A DNA stretch of 64,000 bases from Devosia yakushimensis (GCF_030159855.1 NZ_BSNG01000001.1:2976001-3040000), one strand, 5' to 3'. Numbered from the stretch's first letter, positions 32,793-42,663 are shown. Notes: generated from the sequence alone by a model not told the origin. Numbers and translations: made by a program.

Positions 32793-34148
32793 GGCGTCGC
32801 CTACGGAGAAAATGGTGGGAGCACCAAGCGGGAAATCCGTAACGGCAGCAACGGCTTGACCGAGCGATCCGCGCCAGATTTGTTCGTCGGCGCGGCCGAC
32901 ATTTCCCGCGATGATGGCGGGGGTGGCGAGGGACATGCCCTGCCCTTCCAGCTGCGCGACGATGGCCGGCAAGGTGCGGCGGGACATGTAGTAGACGCTG
33001 GTGGTGGCGGGGTCGGACAGGGCCTGCCAATTAAGGGTATCGGGCAGCACGCCCTGGCGGGAATGGCCGGTGACGAAGCGCACGGATTGGGCGTGATCGC
33101 GATGGGTCAGCGAGACGCCGAGGCGGGATGCCAGGGCCAAAGCGGCGGTGATGCCAGGGACCACGGAGACGGCGATGCCGTGGCGTTCCAGCATCTCGAT
33201 TTCCTCCCCGGCGCGACCAAAAATCATTGGATCACCAGACTTTAGCCGGACGACATGTTTGCCCTGACGGGCCAGGTTCAGCATCATCGCGTTGATGTCT
33301 TCCTGGCGGCAGCTCTCGCGCGCGGCGCGTTTGCCGACCAGCAGGCGCTTGGCCTCGCGGCGGGCGAGTTCGAGGACTTCGGCGGAGACCAGATCGTCGA
33401 ATAGAATAACATCGGCGGACTGCAAGGCGCGGACGGCTTTGATGGTGAGGAGGTCGGCATCGCCCGGTCCGGCACCCACCAATGTGACGCGGCCGGCGGG
33501 GGGCGCGGCGGCGATTGCCGCAATTTCGTCGTCGAGATGTACGGGTTCTGATTGGGTTGTGAAGGCGCGCTCGGTGAAGCGCTCCCAGAAGGCGCGGCGC
33601 TGTGGGCCGGGCTCGAGTGCGGCCATGACCTTGCCGCGGATATCCTGGGCAAGTTGGGCCCAGGTGGAGAGGGTTTGGGGCAGCAGCGTTTCGATGCGAC
33701 GGCGGACGGCCTGGCCCAGAATGGGCGCAGCGCCATTGGTGGAGATGCCCACCACGATGGGCGAGCGATTGACGATGGAGCCGAACTGGAACTGGCAGAA
33801 TTCGGGGCGGTCGATGACGTTATAGGGGACGGCTGCGGCGCGGGCGGCTTCGGTAAAGGCGAAAGCCTCCGCGTCATCTTCGATATCGGCTACGGCGAGC
33901 GCTGCGCCGGAGAGGTCGGAGGGCGCCCAGTGGCAATCGACCAAGCTGATCGTGCCCGCCGAGGCGCCGGTTTCGGCCAAGGCGATCAGCTCGTCGCACC
34001 ACTCGGTGACGGGGGCCAGCACCTGGACATGAGCACCGGCGGCAGCCAGCAATTCGATCTTCCAGGTGGCGGGTTCGGAGCCGCCAATGGCAATCACACG
34101 CTTGCCTTGCAGGCCGAAGAATACCGGCAACACGGCGAGCGGAGCCAT
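32685..34148 (-). CDS. cysG: Siroheme synthase (CysG type)
   Basis: A 487-residue multifunctional enzyme. Residues about 1-200 form the precorrin-2 dehydrogenase/ferrochelatase module ('LQGKRVIAIGGSEPATWKIE', 'VDCHWAPSDLSGAALAVADI', 'NRSPIVVGISTNGAAPILGQ'). From about 210 lies uroporphyrinogen III methyltransferase ('VTLVGAGPGDADLLTIKAVR', 'LKSGDPMIFGRAGEE', 'VVPGITAALALAS'). It makes siroheme for NirB and sulfite reductase, and sits last in the nitrate operon. ATG 34148 begins where the family does. An ATG at 34193 has an AGGGGG site but would overlap nasA, so it stays an alternative. Confidence 0.93.
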   Translation of the reverse strand: MAPLAVLPVFFGLQGKRVIAIGGSEPATWKIELLAAAGAHVQVLAPVTEWCDELIALAETGASAGTISLVDCHWAPSDLSGAALAVADIEDDAEAFAFTEAARAAAVPYNVIDRPEFCQFQFGSIVNRSPIVVGISTNGAAPILGQAVRRRIETLLPQTLSTWAQLAQDIRGKVMAALEPGPQRRAFWERFTERAFTTQSEPVHLDDEIAAIAAAPPAGRVTLVGAGPGDADLLTIKAVRALQSADVILFDDLVSAEVLELARREAKRLLVGKRAARESCRQEDINAMMLNLARQGKHVVRLKSGDPMIFGRAGEEIEMLERHGIAVSVVPGITAALALASRLGVSLTHRDHAQSVRFVTGHSRQGVLPDTLNWQALSDPATTSVYYMSRRTLPAIVAQLEGQGMSLATPAIIAGNVGRADEQIWRGSLGQAVAAVTDFPLGAPTIFSVGDALNRPPFGAVAGNDARRDDEMLRLAPAPHPLDQQAS

Positions 34149-34164
34149 GCGATCGTAGCGCGAT

Positions 34165-36789
34165 TTACTCGGCGGCGGCGAGACGATGTGCATCGATGAT
34201 CCCCCTGATTTCGGCGCGGCAGGAGCCGCAATTGGTGCCGGCCTTGGTGCAGGCGCCGACGGCTTCGACAGTGGTGCAGCCTTGGCCAGTGACGGCGGCG
34301 GTGATGGTGTTGATCCCAACGGAAAAGCATGAACAGACGATGGCACCGGCATCGGGCATGTCGGCGCCGGGGCGGCCGGCAAGAACGGCGGAACCATCGA
34401 GCTGGGCAGCGGTGAGCAGGCCCACGGCCCATTGGCGGGAAACCAGCACCGGATCGGGCGCGGTGTAGAGCGCGGCGATCAGCTTGCCATCGGCCATGGC
34501 GGCGAAGCTGCGGCGGCCCGAACGGGAGTCGAGGGCGGAAAGTACGCGGATGGTTTCCGGCAGAGCGAAGGCGGTGCGCAGCCAGGCTTCCCAATCGCTG
34601 GGTTCGTCGAACCAGGCCAACTCGCCGCGCAGGCCGCCGGGGGCTTCGGCAATGGCCCAATAATCGACGCTGTCGAGCGCGGGCCGGTTGGCAGCGACGA
34701 AAAAGCCATAGAGGCGCACGGCGACGGGCTCGGCATGGACGAGTGCCATTTTGAGCGCGGGCTGGGCGGAGACGGGATCGATCTTGGCCGTGACCAGCGC
34801 ATCGACGCGGCCATGGGAGGCGAATTGATCGGTCCAATGCATGGGCACGAAGATTTGGCCGCGCCGCTGCCGGTCGGTGACCAGGGCGCGGACGATGGCC
34901 GTGCCGTGATTGTTGCTGAGGCGGACCAGGGTAGCACGGCGGATGTTGAGCGCTTCGGCGTCCTGGGGGTGGATTTCGGCAAAGGGCTCGGCGTAATGGG
35001 CGGAGAGGCGCGCGGCTTTGCCGGTGCGGGTCATGGTGTGCCAATGATCGCGCACGCGGCCGGTATTGAGGATGAAGCTGCCCGGCGCGGGCGCGAAGGG
35101 CGGCGGCGGCAGGACGGGCACGAAGCGGGCTCTGCCATCCTGCGTGTAGAAGGCGCCATTGCCGAACAGGCGGGCGGCGGGCTTGGCGCGGATGGGCCAT
35201 TGGGTGGGCGTCAGGCTGTCATAATCGGCGCCGATGAGGCCGGTGAGATCGAAGTCGCGGGTGCCGTCATTTTCGAAGGCCGAGAGGGCGGCGTGTTCGG
35301 CAAAAATGTCGGCAGCGCTAGCATAGGCAAAGGCGGCGCCAAAGCCCATGCGGTGGGCGACCTGACTGATGATCCACCAATCGGGGCGGGCTTCGCCGGG
35401 TAGTGGCAGAAAGGGACGCTGGCGGGAAATGCGGCGTTCGGAATTGGTGACGGTGCCGTTCTTTTCGCCCCAGCCGGCGGCCGGCAGGCGGACATGGGCC
35501 ACAAGGCCCGTATCGGTGCGGGCCGACATATCGGAGACCACGACGAAGGGACAGGCCGCGAGTGCGGCGCGGACGGCGTCGGCTTCGGGCATGGAATCGA
35601 CCGGGTTGGTCGCCATGATCCAGACAGCTTTGACCTCGCCACGCGCCATGGCGGCGAAGAGATCGACGGCCTTGAGGCCGGGATTTTGGGCGACTGTCTG
35701 GCTGTTCCAGAAGCGCCCTACCCTATCCAACGCTTCGGGGGTGAAATCCATATGGGCGGCGAGCATATTGGCCAGCCCCCCGACCTCGCGGCCGCCCATG
35801 GCATTGGGCTGGCCGGTGACCGAGAACGGGCCCATGCCCGGCCGGCCGATGCGGCCGGTGAGTAGGTGGCAATTGATAATGGCGTTGACCTTGTCACTGC
35901 CGGAGGCGGATTGATTGACGCCCTGGGAATAGACGGTGACGGTTTTTTCGGTGCGGGCGAACCAGTCATAGAACAAGGTAATGGCGTGTTCGGAGACGCC
36001 GGTAGCAGCAGCGACGCGGGTGATGGGCCAATCCTCGGCCACCAGCAGCGCGGCTTCGGCGCCAGAGGTGTGATCGGCCACGAAATCGGGCGCGGCGATG
36101 CCGTTGCGGGAGAGATGGGCGAGGAGGCCAACGAAAAGCGCGCTATCGCCATCGGATTGGACGGGCAGGTGTAGGTCGGCAATGTCAGCGGTGACGGTGC
36201 GGCGGGGATCGATCAGCACGACGCGCATATCGGGGCGATTTGCTTTGGCGGCGACGATGCGCTGGTAGAGCACGGGGTGGCACCAGCCGAGGTTGGAGCC
36301 GACCAGCACGATGAGATCGGCCAGTTCGAGATCCTGATAATTGCCGGGGACGGTGTCGGAGCCGAAGGCGCGTTTGTGGCCGGCGACGGAGGAGGCCATG
36401 CAGAGGCGCGAATTGGTGTCGATATTGCCCGAGCCGATAAAGCCCTTCATCAGCTTGTTGGCGACGTAATAATCCTCGGTGAGGAGTTGGCCGGAGCCGT
36501 AGATGGCGACGGAGTTGGGGCCGTGTTCCGCGATGGTGGTTTGGAATGTGGTGGCGACGAGGTTCAGCGCGTCGTCCCAGCTAACGCGGGCGCCGTTGAT
36601 TTCAGGGTGAAGCAGGCGACCATCGAGGGAAAGGGTTTCGCCTAGCGCGGAGCCCTTGGAGCAGAGGCGGCCGAAATTGGCTGGGTGGTCGGGGTCACCG
36701 GCGATTGCGGTGGTGCCGTCCGGGTTCGGGGTGGCGAGGACGCCGCAGCCGACGCCGCAATAGGGGCAGGTGGTGCGGGTGGTCGTCAT
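34165..36789 (-). CDS. nasA: Assimilatory nitrate reductase catalytic subunit
   Basis: An 874-residue molybdopterin enzyme reducing nitrate to nitrite in the cytoplasm. The N-terminal [4Fe-4S] cysteines are C8, C11, C15 ('CPYCGVGC') and C43 ('RLCSKG'). Molybdopterin motifs include 'GSGQLLTEDYYVANKLMKGF', 'NIDTNSRLCMASSV' and 'GPFSVTGQPNAMGGREVGGL'. A C-terminal BFD-like [2Fe-2S] domain ('IVCSCFSVG' and 'TNCGSCRAEI') marks the NasA/NasC type that takes electrons without a separate iron-sulfur subunit. It starts 8 bases after nirD ends, within the nrt-nir-nas operon. Confidence 0.96.
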   Translation of the reverse strand: MTTTRTTCPYCGVGCGVLATPNPDGTTAIAGDPDHPANFGRLCSKGSALGETLSLDGRLLHPEINGARVSWDDALNLVATTFQTTIAEHGPNSVAIYGSGQLLTEDYYVANKLMKGFIGSGNIDTNSRLCMASSVAGHKRAFGSDTVPGNYQDLELADLIVLVGSNLGWCHPVLYQRIVAAKANRPDMRVVLIDPRRTVTADIADLHLPVQSDGDSALFVGLLAHLSRNGIAAPDFVADHTSGAEAALLVAEDWPITRVAAATGVSEHAITLFYDWFARTEKTVTVYSQGVNQSASGSDKVNAIINCHLLTGRIGRPGMGPFSVTGQPNAMGGREVGGLANMLAAHMDFTPEALDRVGRFWNSQTVAQNPGLKAVDLFAAMARGEVKAVWIMATNPVDSMPEADAVRAALAACPFVVVSDMSARTDTGLVAHVRLPAAGWGEKNGTVTNSERRISRQRPFLPLPGEARPDWWIISQVAHRMGFGAAFAYASAADIFAEHAALSAFENDGTRDFDLTGLIGADYDSLTPTQWPIRAKPAARLFGNGAFYTQDGRARFVPVLPPPPFAPAPGSFILNTGRVRDHWHTMTRTGKAARLSAHYAEPFAEIHPQDAEALNIRRATLVRLSNNHGTAIVRALVTDRQRRGQIFVPMHWTDQFASHGRVDALVTAKIDPVSAQPALKMALVHAEPVAVRLYGFFVAANRPALDSVDYWAIAEAPGGLRGELAWFDEPSDWEAWLRTAFALPETIRVLSALDSRSGRRSFAAMADGKLIAALYTAPDPVLVSRQWAVGLLTAAQLDGSAVLAGRPGADMPDAGAIVCSCFSVGINTITAAVTGQGCTTVEAVGACTKAGTNCGSCRAEIRGIIDAHRLAAAE

Positions 36790-36797
36790 GCCATCCC

Positions 36798-37130
36798 CTA
36801 CTCCGCCGCCACCATTGCCAGATCGGCGGCCATGAAGATGCGGCCGTCGACCACGTCGATTGGGTAGGTCCGAACCGAGCCTTCGTCGGCGCCCTGAGCC
36901 TCGCCGGTGGCGAGGTCGAACACCCAGTTATGCAGTGGACAGGTGACCGAGGCGCCGTGGACGATGCCTTCGCTGAGCGGGCCGTGCTTGTGGGGGCAGC
37001 GGTTTTCGATGGCGAATATCTGGTCTTCCTGGGTGCGGAAGACGGCGATCTTGCCGTTTGGCGTGTTGACGCAGCGGGCGCCGCGGCGGGGGATGGCGTT
37101 GATATCGCCGATTTCGATCCAGTTGGTCAT
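36798..37130 (-). CDS. nirD: Nitrite reductase small subunit
   Basis: A 110-residue Rieske-fold protein, partner of NirB. The full Rieske ligand set is present: 'CPHKHGPL' (CxH) and 'TCPLHNW' (CxxH). E. coli NirD lacks this cluster, so this protein may hold a [2Fe-2S] centre. The start at 37130 lies 5 bases after the nirB stop. Longer in-frame extensions would lie inside nirB and are rejected. Confidence 0.93.
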   Translation of the reverse strand: MTNWIEIGDINAIPRRGARCVNTPNGKIAVFRTQEDQIFAIENRCPHKHGPLSEGIVHGASVTCPLHNWVFDLATGEAQGADEGSVRTYPIDVVDGRIFMAADLAMVAAE

Positions 37131-37135
37131 GGCCT

Positions 37136-39586
37136 TCACTCCGCTGCGACCGGCATGCCGAATTCGGCCATGGCGGCGAATTCGTGGGCGTCCTTGCCGT
37201 TGACGCGTTCTTCCCAGGGGTCGATCTGGGCAAAAGTCTGCGAATAGACGAAGCGCTCGTAATAGGCGCGGCGCTTGTCGTGGTCGGTGACGACATTGGC
37301 CAGGATCGAAGGCGTGCCGACGCGCTTGGCCCATTTGTAGATGCGCTCGAGATAGCGGGCCTGTTCGCGATAAAGCTGGGTCAGCGCGACGATGATTTCG
37401 AGGGCCTCGTCCTCGCTGTCGGCGTGGCAGAGCAATTCGGTGCCCTTGATATCGAGGCCCGCGGCGCCGGCGAAGTGGATGTCGTATCCAGAATCGACGC
37501 AGACCACGCCGATATCCTTGCAGGTGGCCTCAGCGCAATTGCGCGGGCAGCCGGAGACGGCGAGTTTGAGCTTGGCCGGGGTCCAGGCGCCCCACATGAA
37601 CTTTTCGATGCGGATGCCCAGGCCCGTAGAATCCTGCGTGCCGAAGCGGCACCAGTCGGAGCCGACGCAGGTTTTGACCGTACGAAGACCCTTGGCATAG
37701 GCGGCGCCCGAGACCATGCCAGCGGCATTCAGATCAGCCCAGACGCCGGGCAGGTCTTCCTTTTTGACGCCGAGCAGGTCGATGCGCTGGCCGCCGGTGA
37801 CTTTGACGGCGGGGATGTGGAATTTGTCGGCCACATCGGCAATGGCGCGCAATTCCTTGGGATTGGTCATGCCGCCCCACATGCGGGGGACGACCGAATA
37901 GGTGCCGTCTTTCTGAATATTGGCGTGGACCCGTTCATTAATGAAGCGGGACTGGCCATCATCCTCATATTCGCCGGGCCAATCGGCCACGAGATAGTAA
38001 TTGAGCGCCGGGCGGCACTTGGCGCAGCCGCAGGAGGTTTTCCATTCCAATTCCTGCATCACGGCAGGGATGGATTTGAGCGACTTGGCGATGATCAGGC
38101 GACGCACGTCATCATGGCCCAGTTCGGTGCAGGGGCACATGGGCTGTACGGCCGCGGGATTATAGGCATCGCCCAGGGTGGCGTGCAGCAGCTGTTCGAC
38201 CAGGCCGGTGCAGGAACCGCAGGAGGCCGAGGCCTTGGTGTGGGCGCGCACGCCGTCGAGGGTCGTCAGGCCCTTGGCGGTGATGGCGCCGGTGATCTTG
38301 CCTTTGCAAATGCCGTTACAGCCACAGATCTCTGCCTCATCCGGCAAGGCTGCAACGGCCGCCATAGGGTCCAGGGGGGAGCCCCCCTGATAGGCCTGGC
38401 CGAAGATCAATGTATCGCGCATTTCGCTTGTGTCGGTCTGGTTCTTGAGCATATCGAAGAACCAGGGGCCGTCTGCTGTTTCGCCATAGAGCACGGCGCC
38501 GATGATCTTTTCGTCGCGCAGGATCAGGCGCTTGTAGACGCCGGCATTGGCGTCGCGCAGCACGATTTCCTCGCGGTCTTCGCCCTCCCCGAAATCGCCG
38601 ACCGAATAGAGATCGATGCCGGTGACCTTGAGGCGGGTGGCGGTATATTGCGGCACGAAGGTCGCGCCATGATCGCCGCCCAGATGCGCCGCCACGATAT
38701 TGGCCTGCTGATAGAGCGGGGCGACGAGGCCATAGCAGGTGCCGCCGACTTCAGCGCATTCGCCCAGCGCGTAGATGGCGGGGTCGGAGGTCTGCATCTG
38801 ATCGTTGACGACGATGCCGCGATTGACGGCAATGCCAGCTTCCTTGGCGAGCGCAGCATTGGGGCGGATGCCCACGGCCATGATGACGAGGTCGGCCTTG
38901 ATGGTCGTGCCATCGTCGAGCAGCACGGCTTCGACGCGGTTTTCGCCGAGAATTTCCTTGGTATTGGCCTTGGTGATGACCTGGATGCCGCGACGCTCCA
39001 GCTCCTTTTGCAGCAGATAGCCGGCGGCCGGATCGAGCTGGCGCTCCATCAGGGTGGGCGAGATGTGCAGGACCGTGACACTCATGCCCTGATTGATCAG
39101 GCCCGCAGCGGCTTCGAGGCCGAGCAGGCCCCCGCCGATGACCACGGCATGGCCGCGCGATTTGGCGGCCAGCATCATGGCGTGGACGTCGTCGAGATCG
39201 CGATAGGAGAGCACGCCGGGCAGTTTGTGGCCGGGCACCGGGATGATGAAGGGCACCGAGCCAGTGGCGATGATCAGTCTGTCATATTCGGCTGACGCGC
39301 CCTGTTCGGAGCGGACGATCCGGTTTTCGCGGTCGATTTCGGTGACCTTGTGCCCTTTGTAGAGCAGGATTTCGTTTTCGATATACCAGTGGTCGCCATG
39401 GATGATGATGTCCTCGAAGGTCTTTTCACCCGAGAGCACTGGCGAGAGCATGATGCGGTCGTAATTGACGCGCGGTTCGGCGTTGAAAATGGTGACGCTG
39501 TAGCGGCCGGGATCGGTCTCGAAGAGCTTTTCGAGGGCGCGGCCCGGCGCCATGCCATTGCCGATGATGACGAGTTTTTCGGTCAT
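37136..39586 (-). CDS. nirB: Nitrite reductase [NAD(P)H] large subunit
   Basis: An 816-residue siroheme enzyme reducing nitrite to ammonium with NAD(P)H. The N-terminal FAD domain has 'LVIIGNGMAPGRALEKLF', the NAD domain 'GHAVVIGGGLLGLEAAAGL', and the BFD [2Fe-2S] domain 'ICGCNGICKGKI' with 'SCGSCTGLVEQ'. The C-terminal siroheme-[4Fe-4S] ligands are 'KTCVGSDWCRFGTQDS' (CX5C) and 'SGCPRNCAEATC' (CX3C). It abuts nrtD directly (no gap). All catalytic cysteines are intact. Confidence 0.97.
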   Translation of the reverse strand: MTEKLVIIGNGMAPGRALEKLFETDPGRYSVTIFNAEPRVNYDRIMLSPVLSGEKTFEDIIIHGDHWYIENEILLYKGHKVTEIDRENRIVRSEQGASAEYDRLIIATGSVPFIIPVPGHKLPGVLSYRDLDDVHAMMLAAKSRGHAVVIGGGLLGLEAAAGLINQGMSVTVLHISPTLMERQLDPAAGYLLQKELERRGIQVITKANTKEILGENRVEAVLLDDGTTIKADLVIMAVGIRPNAALAKEAGIAVNRGIVVNDQMQTSDPAIYALGECAEVGGTCYGLVAPLYQQANIVAAHLGGDHGATFVPQYTATRLKVTGIDLYSVGDFGEGEDREEIVLRDANAGVYKRLILRDEKIIGAVLYGETADGPWFFDMLKNQTDTSEMRDTLIFGQAYQGGSPLDPMAAVAALPDEAEICGCNGICKGKITGAITAKGLTTLDGVRAHTKASASCGSCTGLVEQLLHATLGDAYNPAAVQPMCPCTELGHDDVRRLIIAKSLKSIPAVMQELEWKTSCGCAKCRPALNYYLVADWPGEYEDDGQSRFINERVHANIQKDGTYSVVPRMWGGMTNPKELRAIADVADKFHIPAVKVTGGQRIDLLGVKKEDLPGVWADLNAAGMVSGAAYAKGLRTVKTCVGSDWCRFGTQDSTGLGIRIEKFMWGAWTPAKLKLAVSGCPRNCAEATCKDIGVVCVDSGYDIHFAGAAGLDIKGTELLCHADSEDEALEIIVALTQLYREQARYLERIYKWAKRVGTPSILANVVTDHDKRRAYYERFVYSQTFAQIDPWEERVNGKDAHEFAAMAEFGMPVAAE

Positions 39587-40378
39587 TTACGCGGCTTCCA
39601 CAAAACGATGGCGCTCGTAGAGGAATTTGAGCACTGCCTCGCGGCATTTGAGATAGGTGCGATCGCCAGCCAGCTCGATGCGGTTGCGCGGACGCTCCAG
39701 CGGGACGGGGAGGATTTCCCCGATACGGGCGGCGGGGCCATTGGTCATCATGACGATGCGGTCGGAGAGCAGCACGGCCTCGTCCACGTCATGGGTGATC
39801 ATGATCATGGTGTTGCCGAGCCGCTTCTGGATATCCATGACGGCATCCTGCAGATGGGCGCGGGTGAGGGCGTCCAGCGCGCCGAAGGGCTCGTCGAGCA
39901 GCAGGATTTTGGGCTGCATGGCCAGCGCCCGGGCAATGCCGACGCGCTGCTTCATGCCGCCCGAAATCTCGGTGGGGCGCTTATCCTTGGCGTGGCTCAT
40001 CTGCACCAGATCAAGGTTGTGCATGATCCAGTCATGGCGTTCGGCGCCGGTCTTGGTGCGGCCGAACACCTTGGCGACGGCCAGGTTGACGTTTTCATAG
40101 ACGGTGAGCCAGGGCAGCAGCGAATGGTTCTGGAACACCACGGCGCGTTCGGGGCCGGGGCCATTGACCTCGCGGCCTTCGAGCTGGATGCCGCCGGAGG
40201 ACACTTCGGTCAGGCCTGCAATCAGGTTGAGCAGGGTGGACTTGCCGCAACCGGAATGGCCGATGATCGAGATCACTTCGCCCTGGGCGATATCGAGGCT
40301 GACATCCTTGAGGACCTCGGAGCGGACCCCGCCACGGTCGAAATGCTTGTCGACGTTTTCAATGCTGAGATAGGTCAT
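39587..40378 (-). CDS. nrtD: Nitrate ABC transporter ATPase
   Basis: A 263-residue ATPase of the nitrate/taurine/sulfonate group. Walker A 'IIGHSGCGKSTLLNLIAGL', Q-loop 'VVFQNHSLLPWLTVYENV', signature 'ISGGMKQRVGIARAL', Walker B 'ILLLDEPFGALDAL' and H-loop 'MITHDVDEAVLLSDRIV' are all present. Without the NrtA-like C-terminal fusion of NrtC, it matches NrtD/NasD. It is between the permease gene (10 bases upstream) and nirB. Confidence 0.94.
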   Translation of the reverse strand: MTYLSIENVDKHFDRGGVRSEVLKDVSLDIAQGEVISIIGHSGCGKSTLLNLIAGLTEVSSGGIQLEGREVNGPGPERAVVFQNHSLLPWLTVYENVNLAVAKVFGRTKTGAERHDWIMHNLDLVQMSHAKDKRPTEISGGMKQRVGIARALAMQPKILLLDEPFGALDALTRAHLQDAVMDIQKRLGNTMIMITHDVDEAVLLSDRIVMMTNGPAARIGEILPVPLERPRNRIELAGDRTYLKCREAVLKFLYERHRFVEAA

Positions 40379-40388
40379 GAAAAGCTCC

Positions 40389-41282
40389 TCAGTTCGCAGC
40401 TGTGCCGCGGGTGACGAAGGCGCCGACGGCCGCTACCAGCCGGTCGAGGATGAACCCCACGACCCCGATATAGACCAGCGCCACGATGATGTCGGAGAGG
40501 CGCGAGCTGTTCCACGCGTCCCAGATGAAGAAACCGATGCCCACGCCGCCAGTCAGCATTTCGGCGGCGACGATGGCGAGCCAGGACAGGCCGACGCCGA
40601 TCCGCAGGCCGGTGAAAATGTAGGGGGCGGCGGCCGGGATCATGATCTTGAAGAAGAACTCGGCCTGGTTGAGCTGGAGGATGCGCGCCACGTTGCGGTA
40701 ATCCTGGGGGATGTTGCGCACGCCCACGGCGGTATTGATGACCACCGGCCAGACCGAGGTGATGAAGATCACGAAAATGGCCGAGGGCGCGGAATCCATG
40801 AAGGCGGCGAGCGAGAGCGGCAGCCAGGCGAGCGGCGGCACGGTGCGCAGGATTTGAAAGATCGGATCGAGCCCGCGCATGGCCCAGATGGATTGGCCGA
40901 TAACCGCGCCGACCGCCACGCCCACCACGGCGGCAATGCCGAAGCCGATGGCGACGCGTTGCAGCGAGGTCAGCACGCGCAGGCCCAGCCCGATATCGCC
41001 CTGGCCGTAGTCGAAGAATGGGCTGACGATCAGTTCGCCCGCATCGGTCCAGACCTGGCTGGGCGCAGGGAGCGAGGCGCCGGGCGAGCCGCAGATGATC
41101 TGCCAGACCACCAGGATCAGCGCGATAACGACGAGCGGCGGCACAACGTTGGCGGCGATGTTGGCGAGGGTTTTCGACCAGGCGCCGGGGCGGGCAGCGG
41201 GCATGGGCAGGGCGAAGACTTCGGCTGCGGCCGCGGGCTGCGGGGCGGAGGCTGGGGCGAGGCGCTGGACGGTGGCGGACAT
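40389..41282 (-). CDS. nrtB: Nitrate ABC transporter permease
   Basis: A 297-residue permease with an alanine/proline-rich cytoplasmic leader (about 35 residues) and five to six membrane segments. The EAA-type loop is 'IPQDYRNVARILQLNQAEFF' followed by 'KIMIPAAAPYIFTGLRIGVG'. 'LAIVAAEMLTGGVGIGFFIW' is characteristic of NrtB. The start at 41282 follows AAGGA with good spacing; a longer frame to 41330 runs through the hairpin upstream and is rejected. Confidence 0.93.
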   Translation of the reverse strand: MSATVQRLAPASAPQPAAAAEVFALPMPAARPGAWSKTLANIAANVVPPLVVIALILVVWQIICGSPGASLPAPSQVWTDAGELIVSPFFDYGQGDIGLGLRVLTSLQRVAIGFGIAAVVGVAVGAVIGQSIWAMRGLDPIFQILRTVPPLAWLPLSLAAFMDSAPSAIFVIFITSVWPVVINTAVGVRNIPQDYRNVARILQLNQAEFFFKIMIPAAAPYIFTGLRIGVGLSWLAIVAAEMLTGGVGIGFFIWDAWNSSRLSDIIVALVYIGVVGFILDRLVAAVGAFVTRGTAAN

Positions 41283-41315
41283 GGATTTGGTCCTTTCGGG
41301 GCGATGCCGGGAAAG

Positions 41316-41338
41316 GGTGCGGGGACACACCCCGCACC
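41316..41338 (-). other. Intercistronic hairpin between nrtA and nrtB
   Basis: GGTGCGGGG and CCCCGCACC form a 9-bp perfect stem with loop ACACA/TGTGT, no T-run. It follows the binding-protein gene by about 11 bases, the same position as hairpins at 27847, 52819 and 63487. Confidence 0.72.
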
Positions 41339-41349
41339 ATCAATTGGGG

Positions 41350-42636
41350 TCAGACCATTGCCTTGATGGCGAGGCTGTCGAGATAGGCGCTGGGGTTGGC
41401 GGGGTCGAAGACCTTGCCGTCGAAGAAGGTTTCGACGCCGCGCGAGGTGCCTTCGGGGATGTCGGCGGCGGCCACGCCCAGGGCGGCGGCGGCGGAGCGC
41501 CAGATGTCTTCGCGGTTGACGGCATCGACCGAGGCATTGATGTCGGTGGAGCCGGGCAGATAACCCCAACGGATATTTTCGGTGAGGAACCAGGCGTCGT
41601 GACTCTTGAAGGGATAGGAGGCGTGGTCCTTCCAGAACTTCATTTCGAGGCCGGTGGCGGTTTCGACGCGCCCATTGCCGTAATTGATGTCGCCCTTGAG
41701 ACGCCCTGCGACGTCGACCGGCGGGACATTAAACCAGCTGCGCTTGCCCAGGATCGTGGCCATCTCATCCTTGTTTTCCATGGCATCGCACCATTGCTGG
41801 GCTTCCATAACGGCCATGAGCATGGCCTGGGTGGCCACGGGATTGGCCTCGACGAAATCGCTGCGCAGGCCCAGCGCCTTTTCGGGGTGGTGCTTCCACA
41901 ATTCACCCGTCGTTGTGGCCGTGAAGCCGATGCCCTGATTGACCAATTGCTCATTCCAGGGCTCGCCGACGCAGAAGGCATCCATGGTGCCAACCTTCAT
42001 ATTGGCGACCATTTGCGGAGGCGGCACGGTGATGACCGATACCTCGCTATTGGGGTCGATGCCGCCCGCGGCCAGCCAATAGCGAATCCACAGATCATGG
42101 GTGCCACCGGGGAAGGTCATGGCGATATTGACCTCCTTACCGCCGGCCTTGCGCTCGGCAAAAACCGCCTTGAGCGGCGCGCTGTCGAGCCCGGCGCCAG
42201 CATCCTTGTATTCCTGCGACACCGAGATGCCCTGGCTGTCATAGTTGAGGCGAGCGATGATCGACATCGGCACCGGCACGCCATTGGTTACGGTGCCCAG
42301 GCTCATCAGATAGGGCATTGGCGTAAGAATATGGGCGCCATCGATGCCGTTGGCAGCACCACCCAGCACGAGATTGTCGCGCGTGGCACCCCAGGATGCC
42401 TGCTTCTGAACCTGGACATCGGGAACGCCATGCTTAGCGAAAAGCCCCTTCTCGAGTGCGATGATCAGGGGCGCCGCATCGGTGAGCGCGATAAAGCCCA
42501 GCTTGGCGCTGGTGACCTCGGGGCCCGCGCCTTGCGCGAAGGCGCCCGAGGGGAACAGGGCCCTGGCCGCAAGCAGGGTGGCGGTCGTAGCCGTGGCACC
42601 CTTGAGGAAGGAGCGGCGGGTGGTCTTTAGCGTCAT
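41350..42636 (-). CDS. nrtA: Nitrate-binding periplasmic protein
   Basis: A 428-residue binding protein with a twin-arginine signal 'TRRSFLKGATATTATLLAAR' and cleavage near 'GAFAQG'. The mature part shows 'AKLGFIALTDAAPLIIALEK' and 'GLFAKHGVPDVQVQKQASWG', then 'GEPWNEQLVNQGIGF', typical of NrtA/CmpA. It captures nitrate for NrtBD. The ATG at 42636 is preceded by GGAGA; the frame upstream runs through the leader terminator and is not coding. First gene of the nas operon, under a sigma-54-type promoter and an antitermination leader. Confidence 0.95.
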   Translation of the reverse strand: MTLKTTRRSFLKGATATTATLLAARALFPSGAFAQGAGPEVTSAKLGFIALTDAAPLIIALEKGLFAKHGVPDVQVQKQASWGATRDNLVLGGAANGIDGAHILTPMPYLMSLGTVTNGVPVPMSIIARLNYDSQGISVSQEYKDAGAGLDSAPLKAVFAERKAGGKEVNIAMTFPGGTHDLWIRYWLAAGGIDPNSEVSVITVPPPQMVANMKVGTMDAFCVGEPWNEQLVNQGIGFTATTTGELWKHHPEKALGLRSDFVEANPVATQAMLMAVMEAQQWCDAMENKDEMATILGKRSWFNVPPVDVAGRLKGDINYGNGRVETATGLEMKFWKDHASYPFKSHDAWFLTENIRWGYLPGSTDINASVDAVNREDIWRSAAAALGVAAADIPEGTSRGVETFFDGKVFDPANPSAYLDSLAIKAMV

Positions 42637-42663
42637 CGAATTCTCCAGCTGCAAGAGAAAAAC

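Noticed and set aside
37184..39295. A 703-codon open frame on the plus strand.
   Set aside because: Lies entirely antisense to nirB, whose cofactor motifs are intact.
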